NCBI GenBank assembly: GCA_023474975.1
Contig: JAMCXE010000021.1
Location: 1 to 9,536 of the forward strand
Length of the DNA: 9,536 nucleotides
Direction of reading: 5' to 3'
Origin: Patescibacteria group bacterium
GTDB lineage: Bacteria; Patescibacteriota; Minisyncoccia; UBA6257; 02-FULL-45-10c
The position numbers and the translations under genes are program-made. Of this stretch, positions 1 to 5,901 are shown piece after piece (within the stretch, counting starts at the first letter, position 1; each line of letters opens with the position of its first letter). The notes beneath the pieces were generated by a model. It was not told where the DNA came from and did no database searches. It saw nothing but the letters and a program-made list of their open reading frames with translations.

Positions 1-1
1 A

Positions 2-631
2 ATAGAAATAAAGCCAACGCCGAAAATTTATATTATTCACGAAAAAGCGCCAAACGCCTTTGCCACAGGAAGAGATCAGAAACATGCCGTAGTGGCCGTA
101 ACCGAAGGGCTTTTGGAAAAACTAAATCGTTCTGAATTGGAGGGGGTGATAGCGCACGAGCTTTCTCATATTGGAAATTATGATATGCTCATTTCTACCA
201 TTGTAGTTGTTTTAGTTGGCTTTATTTCTATTGCTTCAAATATTTTTATTCGTTCAAGGATATTCGGCGGGGAAAGAAGGGATGGGGACAATGGAGCGAA
301 TGCGATATTGATGTTGATAGGCATTGTATTTTTAATTCTTTCTCCGATAGCGGCTACTCTAATGCAGTTGGCCATTTCCAGAAAAAGAGAATTTTTAGCT
401 GATGCCTCCGGAGCTTTACTCACGCGCTATCCGGAAGGCCTTGCAAATGCATTGATCAAAATTTCTTCGGATCCGACCCCGCTTTCTGTCGCAAATAATG
501 CTACCGCGCATCTATGGCTTGAAGATCCTTTCGATAAAAAAGATCAGAAAGTTTCCTGGTTCCAAAAATTATTTTCAACTCATCCGCCTATTTCTGAGAG
601 GGTAGCAGCGCTAAGAGGGATGAAGGTATAG
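2..631 (+). CDS. htpX: Membrane zinc metalloprotease HtpX (M48B), 5'-truncated by window edge
   Basis: C-terminal 209 residues of an HtpX-type M48 peptidase, a membrane-embedded zinc endopeptidase that degrades misfolded membrane proteins. The frame is open from base 2, well upstream of the internal GTG at 92, and the upstream codons read the family sequence NAFATG (residues 18-23), so the gene enters from the left. Seen directly: the HELSH zinc motif (residues 52-56, HExxH type), the downstream REFLAD segment whose Glu (residue 130) is the family's third zinc ligand, two hydrophobic segments between them (about 63-83 and 101-125), and the terminal STHPP motif near residue 193. Full-length members are about 290-300 residues, so roughly 85 residues including the two N-terminal membrane helices are missing. 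It ends in TAG with no clear terminator after it. Family assignment is secure; its physiological substrate here is unknown. Confidence 0.95.
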   Translation: MEIKPTPKIYIIHEKAPNAFATGRDQKHAVVAVTEGLLEKLNRSELEGVIAHELSHIGNYDMLISTIVVVLVGFISIASNIFIRSRIFGGERRDGDNGANAILMLIGIVFLILSPIAATLMQLAISRKREFLADASGALLTRYPEGLANALIKISSDPTPLSVANNATAHLWLEDPFDKKDQKVSWFQKLFSTHPPISERVAALRGMKV

Positions 632-660
632 GGCGTATAGAAAATCTATATAGACCAAAG

Positions 661-689
661 TAGAAAGTAGTTAAGATATATGCTATCAT
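661..689 (+). promoter_or_regulatory. Candidate promoter for the riboswitch-metK transcript
   Basis: TAGAAA at 661-666 (4 of 6 to the -35 consensus), a 17-base spacer, then TATCAT at 684-689 preceded by TG at 681-682, which is an extended -10 arrangement. Transcription would start near 696, about 60 bases before the riboswitch aptamer and 215 before metK. The -35 is weak, so other placements are possible. Confidence 0.4.
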
Positions 690-757
690 TGTTGATAACA
701 ATTAAATATCGGCACTCTTCGTACAAATAAGCAGAAAAATTTGCACAGAGAGCGTCA

Positions 758-862
758 TTATCAAGAGTTCGGGGAGGGAACTGGCCCTGTGATCCGACAG
801 CAACTTGGTTGTTTTTTAAAAAACAACTAAAGTGCTTCATCCAACTCGCAAGAGGAAGATAA
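758..862 (+). ncRNA. SAM-I (S-box) riboswitch aptamer
   Basis: Leader RNA element that binds S-adenosylmethionine and represses SAM and methionine genes. The primary sequence follows the S-box consensus: TTATCAAGAG at 758-767, then GGGAGGGAACTGGCCC at 772-787, TGTGA at 789-792 region, AGCAAC at 799-804, GTGCT at 832-836 and the closing GATAA at 858-862. The fold can be traced by eye: P1 pairs TTATC (758-762) with GATAA (858-862); P2 pairs TCGG with CCGA and GGG with CCC around a kink-turn-like GGA/TGTGA internal loop; P3 pairs AGC and ACTT with AAGT and GCT and is capped by a 10-bp GTTGTTTTTT/AAAAAACAAC hairpin; P4 is CTC/GAG closed by a GCAA tetraloop. P1 may be extended by GCGT (752-755) with ACGT (863-866). 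It lies directly upstream of metK, the enzyme that makes its ligand. Confidence 0.93.
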
Positions 863-881
863 ACGTCGTAATAAATTAATC

Positions 882-911
882 GTCTTCCTTCTTGGAAGAT
901 TTTTTATTTTT
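882..911 (+). terminator. Riboswitch-controlled intrinsic terminator before metK
   Basis: GTCTTCC (882-888), loop TTCTT, GGAAGAT (894-900), then a U-rich run reaching the ATG at 912. An identical GGAAGAT at 854-860 lies in the 3' side of the aptamer and overlaps the P1 strand GATAA. It can compete for the same GTCTTCC arm, so P1 formation with SAM bound frees the terminator, whereas without SAM the upstream copy acts as antiterminator. This is the standard S-box mechanism. Confidence 0.88.
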
Positions 912-1961
912 ATGATGCAGGATTTTAAAAAATATACGGTAGAAAGTGTTACTTCTGGACATCCGGATAAGGTGTGCGATCAAATTTCCGACGCAATACT
1001 AGACGAGTGTTTGAGGCGGGACCCATTTAGTCGGGTAGCGGTCGAATCTTTTGGCGGGCATGGTTTGCTGGTGATCGGCGGTGAAATAACTAGCAAGGCC
1101 GATGTTGATTTTGAAAAGATCGCTAAAAAGATATATAGGGATATAGGCTACACGGATGATATAAAAGTCGTTGTTAATGTCGTGAGACAGTCTCCGGATA
1201 TCGCTATGGGGGTAAATGTCGGAGGAGCTGGGGATCAGGGGATAATGTATGGCTACGCCACTAATGAAACTCCTGAATATTTACCCGGGGGCGTAGTGCT
1301 TGTGCACAAGCTTACAAAAAAGTTGGAAAATTTAAGAAAAAAAGGCGAGATCTCATGGCTAGGGCCGGATGGCAAATCCCAGGTAACGATCGAAGATGGA
1401 AAAATAAGATCTATTTTAATAAGTACTCAGCATGATGAAAAAATTTTTCAAGAAGAAATAAAAAAAAGTCTTATTGAAAGGTTGATAAAACCAATTATTG
1501 GCAGCCTTGATGGTGTTGAAATTTTAATTAATCCTACAGGTAAATTTGTTCTAGGCGGATTTGATGCGGATACTGGTTTAACAGGCCGGAAAATAATGGT
1601 TGATACTTACGGCGGATCAATTCCGCAGGGCGGCGGCTGTTTTTCGGGGAAGGATGCCACCAAGGTTGACCGTTCGGCCGCATATATGTGCCGGTTTGTG
1701 GCCAAAAATTTAGTTGCTCAAAAACGCGCTAAAAAATGCCTAGTGTCAGTTGCTTATGCTATTGGCCGATCTGAGCCGCTTATGATAGAGGCAGTAAATG
1801 AAAAGGGTGAAGATCTTTCCGATATAGTAAAAAAGAATTTTGATTTTAGGCCAGCTGCTATTATTGAGAGGTTGGGCCTTCGTAAACCGATCTTTTTACA
1901 GACAGCCAGTTATGGCCATTTTACCAATTCCGAGTTTCCTTGGGAAAAAATAATCCAGTAA
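912..1961 (+). CDS. metK: S-adenosylmethionine synthetase (methionine adenosyltransferase)
   Basis: Makes S-adenosylmethionine from methionine and ATP in the cytoplasm. Seen in the 349-residue product: SGHPDK (15-20, ATP/metal-binding start of the N-terminal domain), GAGDQGIMYGYATNET (105-120), STQH (171-174), INPTGKFVLGG (206-216), TGLTGRK (221-227), the glycine loop GGGCFSGKD (240-248) and KVDRSAAY (251-258), and the C-terminal YGHF...FPWEK. All three repeats of the family fold are covered and the ends match, yet the protein is some 30-45 residues shorter than typical members, consistent with compact loops rather than truncation. Start: ATG 912 and ATG 915 are both possible. The only Shine-Dalgarno-like sequence is GGAAGA at 894-899, inside the terminator stem. 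Regulated by the SAM-I riboswitch just upstream; convergent with the next minus-strand gene. Confidence 0.97.
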   Translation: MMQDFKKYTVESVTSGHPDKVCDQISDAILDECLRRDPFSRVAVESFGGHGLLVIGGEITSKADVDFEKIAKKIYRDIGYTDDIKVVVNVVRQSPDIAMGVNVGGAGDQGIMYGYATNETPEYLPGGVVLVHKLTKKLENLRKKGEISWLGPDGKSQVTIEDGKIRSILISTQHDEKIFQEEIKKSLIERLIKPIIGSLDGVEILINPTGKFVLGGFDADTGLTGRKIMVDTYGGSIPQGGGCFSGKDATKVDRSAAYMCRFVAKNLVAQKRAKKCLVSVAYAIGRSEPLMIEAVNEKGEDLSDIVKKNFDFRPAAIIERLGLRKPIFLQTASYGHFTNSEFPWEKIIQ

Positions 1962-2012
1962 TAATAAGAATAAGCATTTTCTACAGGGAATGGCTTGGAA
2001 ATAAAAAATACT

Positions 2013-2267
2013 TTAATAAGTGGGCAGGTCGCCGTCCAGATACCAGCGGTCGTTGAATTTGACCAGCTTTATGGTTTTGCCCGAACTTATTCGGCATAGT
2101 CCTGAATCGTCTGTTCTATTAAGAAGCTGAGCGCATCCTCTGAAAGAATAATAATTTTCAAAAGAGCTGTGAGCTTTACGCAGGATCGTTATCCACCATA
2201 TTCCTGAAATTATTACCAATATTATCAGCACCGACGCAACGACCTTCAATTTCTTATTTTTATCCAT
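2013..2267 (-). CDS. Small membrane-anchored protein of unknown function
   Basis: 84 residues: a short Lys-rich N-terminus (2-8), one hydrophobic segment (about 9-28) that would act as an uncleaved signal anchor, then about 55 residues predicted outside the membrane. The outer part holds two cysteines in an FRGC...GLC arrangement (C45 and C58) that could form a disulfide, and ends in a RWYLDGDLP sequence. I do not recognise a named domain, but the aromatic, ordered C-terminus and the good coding character argue for a real gene. It stands alone: a terminator lies between it and the minus-strand gene upstream, and it converges with metK across about 50 bases. No Shine-Dalgarno sequence precedes the ATG; a TATATG-like box lies just upstream. 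Confidence 0.75.
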   Translation of the reverse strand: MDKNKKLKVVASVLIILVIISGIWWITILRKAHSSFENYYSFRGCAQLLNRTDDSGLCRISSGKTIKLVKFNDRWYLDGDLPTY

Positions 2268-2304
2268 ATATACATATAACTGTAAATTTTTTAAAAAGCT
2301 TTGT

Positions 2305-2344
2305 AAATAAAAAACACCCTATATTTCAAAGGTGTTTTTTATTT
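2305..2344 (-). terminator. Long-stem intrinsic terminator
   Basis: AAATAAAAAACACC (2305-2318) pairs perfectly with GGTGTTTTTTATTT (2331-2344) around a 12-base loop. On the minus strand the stem runs into TTTTTTATTTAC about 20 bases after the stop of the 83-residue membrane protein, so it ends that transcript and isolates the next gene. Because both arms carry T/A runs it could also work in the plus direction. Confidence 0.85.
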
Positions 2345-2363
2345 GTTTTCGTTTTATCAAAAA

Positions 2364-2615
2364 CTATTCTTTTACTGCGGCATTATATATCAGAGCAACT
2401 ATTGCAGCGCCGAGCGTCCAATCGGCGAATGCCCAAATTCCACCTATTATTCCGCCCCAGAAAGTGGGTGCGTAGCCAATGTAAAGAGATGAGGCAACTT
2501 CTACTATTTGATTACCCCAGCCGAACATAGCTGTCCAGCCTAAGATAAGAAAATACAATCCGAAAGAAAGTCCCCAGGCAAAAGCAAAAGCCCTGACGTT
2601 CAATTTACTGTGCAT
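2364..2615 (-). CDS. Two-helix membrane protein of the family named 'bacteriophage holin'
   Basis: 83 residues with an N-terminal KLNVRAFAFAWGLSFGL stretch, a first hydrophobic segment (about 9-32), an SLYIGYAPT linker (43-51), and a second membrane segment rich in Gly (53-78, GGIIGGIWAFADWTLGAA) ending ALIYNAA. This pattern (KLNVRAFA at the start, an IGY turn, G-x-IG-x-IW-x-F-x-D, then a short LYN tail) matches a chromosomal family that databases label bacteriophage holin and that is common in candidate-phylum genomes and environmental bacteria. Nothing phage-like surrounds it, so a lysis role is not supported here. Transcribed alone, with a TATAAT box about 45 bases upstream and a strong terminator after it. 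No Shine-Dalgarno sequence is visible. Confidence 0.8.
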   Translation of the reverse strand: MHSKLNVRAFAFAWGLSFGLYFLILGWTAMFGWGNQIVEVASSLYIGYAPTFWGGIIGGIWAFADWTLGAAIVALIYNAAVKE

Positions 2616-2660
2616 TTTTTTAATTTAAATTTTTAAATAAAAATTGACCTTTATATTTTT

Positions 2661-2666
2661 ATTATA
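2661..2666 (-). promoter_or_regulatory. Candidate -10 box (TATAAT) for the holin-family gene
   Basis: A perfect TATAAT on the minus strand 45 bases before the ATG at 2615. No good -35 hexamer is seen 16-18 bases upstream (ATAACG at 17), so the call rests on the -10 box and its position alone. Confidence 0.4.
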
Positions 2667-2724
2667 CCGCAAAAAATTAAGCTCGTTATCCTATCAAATC
2701 GATGCGATGCGAGGAATGGGCAGA

Positions 2725-3561
2725 TCAATATGATCCGCTGAAAATTGAAAGCGTGGTGTTGCAAGGACACTGCTCCGGCTCATTGGGATTTTTCACGGTA
2801 AATACAGAATCAAATTCTATAGTAATGACGCTTTTTCCTTTGCTATATCCCTCAATGGAGCTTCCGGGTCCGCCGGCTTCCATGTAGATATTTTGTCTCC
2901 ATCCGGCAGCCAGGAGTTTTTCGCGGTAGTATTTTTCGAATGGCGTAGTGATCGCTGCGATATTAGTAATGTTATTTATGGTTTGCGATGTTATTTTATA
3001 TCCATTTATAGGAAACTCATCGGTTTTTGTTCTCATGGTGGTGGTGGCCGATTCTTCAGTTCCCCAGGAAATACCGGAATAGATCGGATAAAGATCTGAA
3101 TTTAAAAGATGTATACGTGTTATTTGGAAGGGAGCGCTTTCGGTGGATATGGGACTTGTGACGGGAATGGACGCATAGCTGTTTATTCCTAAAATATAGG
3201 TGCCTTCGGGATAATTATCGCCGATATTCCAATTTACGCTTCCGGTATTTTCCAAATTTATAAAAAGGATCGGGTCAAATTCTTGTCCCTCGGCTTGAAG
3301 CGGCGGTGGGGGAATTCTGCGCAAAGTCACTGAAATTTTATTCTTCGTTGGTAGGTCTTTAGTTGTCCAAGTTATGGCATGGGTCGAATCTGTTGTCCAA
3401 ATATCATTAGTAGTTGGAGAATTTATAGTAATTGTCGGAAGAGACGTATCTGCCCGGTGATTTTTTTCAAAGATTGGAATTGTTATGGCGGTAATCGTGA
3501 TTATTGAGAAAATTAAGACGGAAATAATCAGTGTTTTCTTAACATTTTGTTTTGTGATCAT
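2725..3561 (-). CDS. Secreted/anchored protein with Kre9/KNH-type Ig domain
   Basis: 278 residues. An N-terminal hydrophobic segment (about 9-30) after a Lys-rich start acts as signal peptide or anchor; there is no lipobox. Residues about 44-127 match the Kre9/KNH (Ser-Thr-rich GPI-anchored family) beta-sandwich pattern: ITINSPTTNDIWTT, an AITWTT strand, then NTGSVNWNIG and GTYILGIN. This domain is named after fungal cell-wall proteins but is frequent in secreted proteins of candidate-phylum bacteria. The C-terminal region (about 150-276) is a second domain with FEKYYREKLLAAGW (208-221), a Gly-rich GGPGSS turn, and a Cys-x-Cys pair (C265, C267). I know no function for it; an adhesion or cell-surface role is a guess. 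Transcribed from its own promoter, which overlaps the start so closely that the mRNA would be leaderless. No clear terminator follows. Confidence 0.85.
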   Translation of the reverse strand: MITKQNVKKTLIISVLIFSIITITAITIPIFEKNHRADTSLPTITINSPTTNDIWTTDSTHAITWTTKDLPTKNKISVTLRRIPPPPLQAEGQEFDPILFINLENTGSVNWNIGDNYPEGTYILGINSYASIPVTSPISTESAPFQITRIHLLNSDLYPIYSGISWGTEESATTTMRTKTDEFPINGYKITSQTINNITNIAAITTPFEKYYREKLLAAGWRQNIYMEAGGPGSSIEGYSKGKSVITIEFDSVFTVKNPNEPEQCPCNTTLSIFSGSY

Positions 3562-3567
3562 ATTCTA

Positions 3568-3596
3568 AGTATATCTTTTAAGGTTCAGATCAGCAA
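3568..3596 (-). promoter_or_regulatory. Leaderless promoter for the Kre9-domain gene
   Basis: On the minus strand TTGCTG (3596-3591), a 17-base spacer, then TATACT (3573-3568). The -10 hexamer lies at -12 to -7 relative to the A of the ATG at 3561, exactly where it would be if transcription begins at the start codon. Confidence 0.6.
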
Positions 3597-3680
3597 AACT
3601 TAAGAACGGCCCCTTTGAGCTGTTTTTAATTGGTATTATTGAGGAATCTGTATTAGCCGCTCGTGTGGTTTAAACTATTC

Positions 3681-4217
3681 CTATTCCGATAATTTGGAAT
3701 TTCTTTTGTAGGTCAGTAAAACCATTACAAATAAGATAACGATCGGTGTGAATAGGGCAACGGGTAAAACCTTGCCCGGGTTAAGATTTTGTTTGGGTCC
3801 TACTGAGAAGTTTACAATAGTACTGGTCTGCGGATAATTTTTTCCGGCTATTTCAGCGACAACGATCAGCGAATATTTTCCCGCTTTTACAAAATGAATC
3901 TTCCAATTTAGCGGCAGTGTTTGTTTTGGTTCGATAGTTCCGATAAAAAGTCCTTTTTCGGCACTCCAATCTTCGAGGTCGACCGGTAATTTATTTTCTG
4001 TGTCAACCAAGGAAAGGTAGGATGTGATTTCGGAGAGCGATGTCGTTCCTGTATTCGTGATCTGGCTTTGGACCGTAACAAAGTCTCCCGCTGTTCCGCT
4101 CAGACTGCTCGGGGAAAGGATATTGAAAGAAAGCGGGGAGTTCGTGCTTGCTTCAGCGAAAGTGATCGGTAAAAACAATATGGAGACCAATATTAAAATT
4201 TTATGTATTTTTTTCAT
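3681..4217 (-). CDS. Exported Ig-like (NEW3/CARDB-type) protein with C-terminal membrane anchor
   Basis: 178 residues: a classic signal peptide (MKKIHK, hydrophobic 7-20, likely cleavage after the Ala of FAEA at 23), an Ig-like beta domain (about 28-140) with the T-x-TNTGTTSL strand-turn (54-61) and a late AGKYSLIVVAE strand (112-122) seen in NEW3/CARDB-type domains, then a membrane helix (about 150-169) and a short basic tail (KRNSK). So the domain sits outside the cell, tethered by its C-terminus. It is the last gene of the eight-gene run: its ATG follows the permease TAA after one base. Proteins of this build next to ABC-2 transporters are plausible extracellular partners of the transporter; that link is inference from position. 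No convincing terminator is seen in the next 60 bases. Confidence 0.85.
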   Translation of the reverse strand: MKKIHKILILVSILFLPITFAEASTNSPLSFNILSPSSLSGTAGDFVTVQSQITNTGTTSLSEITSYLSLVDTENKLPVDLEDWSAEKGLFIGTIEPKQTLPLNWKIHFVKAGKYSLIVVAEIAGKNYPQTSTIVNFSVGPKQNLNPGKVLPVALFTPIVILFVMVLLTYKRNSKLSE

Positions 4218-4218
4218 T

Positions 4219-4992
4219 TTATTGAGTAGATCTGATTACGCCTTGTTTTTTGAAATATTTGACTGCTATCCATAAAGAAATAAAACCGATAGCGCAGAAG
4301 ATCGATAATGGAATTATGAAATTGAGGTTCTGAAGGATCGATGTGTGATAATCTACCAGTATATTGTCCAGGGAAGAAAATATGTTGTCTATAGGATCGA
4401 TAATGCTAAACCATGCCGCTACTGGATTATTTTTTAAGGTTGACGAAAAGAATGCAGGGACAGAAAATACTAAAAGAAGGATAAGCGATGTGGTGAGGGT
4501 GTTTTTTACGGATCGATATACCAAGGAAATGGCAAAAATTATTCCTATAAATCCAACTATTCCCAGTGTTCCCAAAAGAGCGACAAAGAATAAAAAGGGC
4601 AGGGCCAGATCAGTTCCGCTTGAAGCAACGATGATGTAGGGAGCGGCAACCGCGAATATAGCTACCCAAAGGGAAAGCGATGCCAAAAGTTTCCCTAAAA
4701 TAAGATCTTTGATCGTCATTGGGGATAAAAATAAAGTTTCTGCCGTTTCTTTTTCAAACTCCGAATTAATAATGGATGATGCGTCAATGGTAATAATGAG
4801 GAGGGCGACGCCGATAATTATCTCGCTTAATATCCAAAGAAGTTCTGTTTGGTCGAGTAGGCTTAATTCTTTATTAGTAAGCAAAAGATAACTGGTAAAG
4901 CTAAAAAGTAGGGAAGTGACTAGGAGCCAGACCGTGCTCTTCCATGTATAAAGTTCCGATTTTATTTCTTTAAGCCAAATTTGTTTAATCAT
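4219..4992 (-). CDS. ABC-2 type transporter permease
   Basis: 257 residues with six hydrophobic segments (about 20-38, 51-69, 99-126, 133-158, 165-185, 222-246). The N-terminus starts with a short amphipathic MIKQIWLKEIKSEL stretch, and after the second helix comes INSEFEKETAETLFLSPM (residues 75-92), a hallmark cytoplasmic segment of ABC-2/NosY-like permeases, followed by ILGK. The start overlaps the end of the ATPase gene by 8 bases, so the two are translationally coupled and form one transporter, presumably with two copies of each chain. Substrate unknown. The genetic setting with a PAP2 phosphatase and an ECF sigma factor suggests export or removal of an envelope-active compound, as in BcrAB-type systems, but the permease sequence itself does not show this. 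Confidence 0.92.
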   Translation of the reverse strand: MIKQIWLKEIKSELYTWKSTVWLLVTSLLFSFTSYLLLTNKELSLLDQTELLWILSEIIIGVALLIITIDASSIINSEFEKETAETLFLSPMTIKDLILGKLLASLSLWVAIFAVAAPYIIVASSGTDLALPFLFFVALLGTLGIVGFIGIIFAISLVYRSVKNTLTTSLILLLVFSVPAFFSSTLKNNPVAAWFSIIDPIDNIFSSLDNILVDYHTSILQNLNFIIPLSIFCAIGFISLWIAVKYFKKQGVIRSTQ

Positions 4993-5713
4993 GGTTTGGG
5001 GTTGTTAACTTTAAAAAGACTTCAGTTAATGTGTCAACTTTTGCTCCGTCTTTTAATTCCTGGATCGTTCCTTGCGCCACTAATTTCCCCTGATCGATTA
5101 TTGCCACTTTCGTACACAAGTTTTCAACTTCCGGTAAAATATGCGAGGAATAAAAAATGGTGACTCCTTTAGAATTGAGTTCCTTCAGCATTTTTTTTAT
5201 ATCTTCTTGGCCTTGTGGGTCTAAGCCTAAAGTCGGTTCATCTAAAATTAGTATTTTTGGATCATTTATCAGTGCCCGCGCAAGTCCGAGCCGCTGTTTC
5301 ATTCCTCTTGAATACGCGCCTATTTTTTTATTCTTACTCCGCAACAGATCCGTTTTTTTAAGAAGTTCGTCGACTTTTTTAACGGCATTGCCTTCGATTT
5401 GATATAGATTTGCAAAAAATAATAAGTACTCTTCTCCGGTCATCCATTCGTAAAATCCTCTGCTTTCCGGAATAACTCCAAGAAATCTGTGGATATCCGA
5501 TTTCGTTCCATGGTTTAAAGTGGTAATTTCTATGTTCCCATTGTCCGGCTCCATCATGCCCGTAAGGATGCGAATGGTAGTCGTTTTTCCGGCTCCGTTT
5601 GGGCCAAGAAAGCCAAAAAACTCCCCCTTATCTACAGATAAGTTTAAATTGTCCACGGCCTTTACCGCACCATACGACTTGTTTAGATTTTTTATAGAGA
5701 TGATCTTTTCCAT
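4985..5713 (-). CDS. ABC transporter ATP-binding protein (ABC-2 / BcrA-NosF type)
   Basis: 242-residue nucleotide-binding subunit. Walker A GPNGAGKT (37-44), Walker B ILILDEP (154-160), D-loop GLDP (163-166) and the switch His in SSH (191) are all present. The signature is YSRGMKQRL (134-142) instead of LSGGQ, and the usual Q-loop Gln is replaced in VIPESRGFY (80-88). Both variants are normal for drug- or antibiotic-type ABC-2 exporters, where similar P-E-x-R-G and YSxGM sequences occur. Expected to hydrolyse ATP at the inner face of the membrane to drive the permease encoded next, with which it overlaps by 8 bases. Upstream it follows the two-helix protein after a 5-base gap. No Shine-Dalgarno sequence precedes its ATG, so translation is probably coupled. 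Confidence 0.95.
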   Translation of the reverse strand: MEKIISIKNLNKSYGAVKAVDNLNLSVDKGEFFGFLGPNGAGKTTTIRILTGMMEPDNGNIEITTLNHGTKSDIHRFLGVIPESRGFYEWMTGEEYLLFFANLYQIEGNAVKKVDELLKKTDLLRSKNKKIGAYSRGMKQRLGLARALINDPKILILDEPTLGLDPQGQEDIKKMLKELNSKGVTIFYSSHILPEVENLCTKVAIIDQGKLVAQGTIQELKDGAKVDTLTEVFLKLTTPNHD

Positions 5714-5718
5714 ATCGA

Positions 5719-5901
5719 TTATTTTTTTGATTTACCCCAGAATAAGCTCGTGAGTAGGCCTGATAAACCTACTATGATCAAAAACCAGCTGGTAAAGAAA
5801 TTTATTGTTGTCTGAGCATCGGGAACATCATAGAACGAAGCCAGATAAAACCCGACCCCTGTAATTGCCAAAGATATAAAAATAAAAAATTGTTTTATCA
5901 T
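5719..5901 (-). CDS. Small two-helix membrane protein
   Basis: 60 residues: hydrophobic segments at about 5-22 and 35-55, an acidic polar linker (FYDVPDAQTT, 23-32) likely outside the membrane, and a basic tail (WGKSKK) inside. No known family is recognised. It is credible as a gene because its ATG overlaps the TGA of the preceding gene (ATGA), the ATPase begins 5 bases after its stop, and the codons are in keeping with its neighbours. Placed between the presumed sensor/anti-sigma genes and the ABC transporter, it could be an accessory subunit of either; the sequence does not tell which. Confidence 0.75.
   Translation of the reverse strand: MIKQFFIFISLAITGVGFYLASFYDVPDAQTTINFFTSWFLIIVGLSGLLTSLFWGKSKK

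Noticed and set aside
636..650. Hairpin TATAGA/TCTATA just after htpX
   Set aside because: Six A/T-rich pairs with a 3-base loop and no U-run; too weak to call a terminator.
646..840. Minus-strand open frame across the metK leader
   Set aside because: It lies antisense to the well-supported SAM-I riboswitch and its translation has no recognisable features.
1965..2012. Possible hairpin AAGC-ATT/AAT-GGCTT between metK and the convergent small gene
   Set aside because: Needs a bulge and has no U-run in either direction; not reported as a terminator.
2364..2615. Phage holin as evidence of a prophage
   Set aside because: Only the family name is phage-related; no endolysin, structural, integrase or packaging gene is nearby.
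2644..2666. TTGACC followed by ATTATA on the plus strand as a promoter
   Set aside because: The gap is only about 11 bases and no plus-strand gene follows; the TATAAT on the minus strand explains the box better.
2702..3099. Two plus-strand open frames (2702-2887 and 2893-3099)
   Set aside because: Both are antisense to the Kre9-domain gene, which has a promoter, signal anchor and recognisable domain.
3601..3625. AACGGC/GCTGTT hairpin followed by TTT as a terminator
   Set aside because: On the plus strand, where the stem is acceptable, no gene precedes it; on the minus strand the stem contains an A-C mismatch and lacks a proper U-run.
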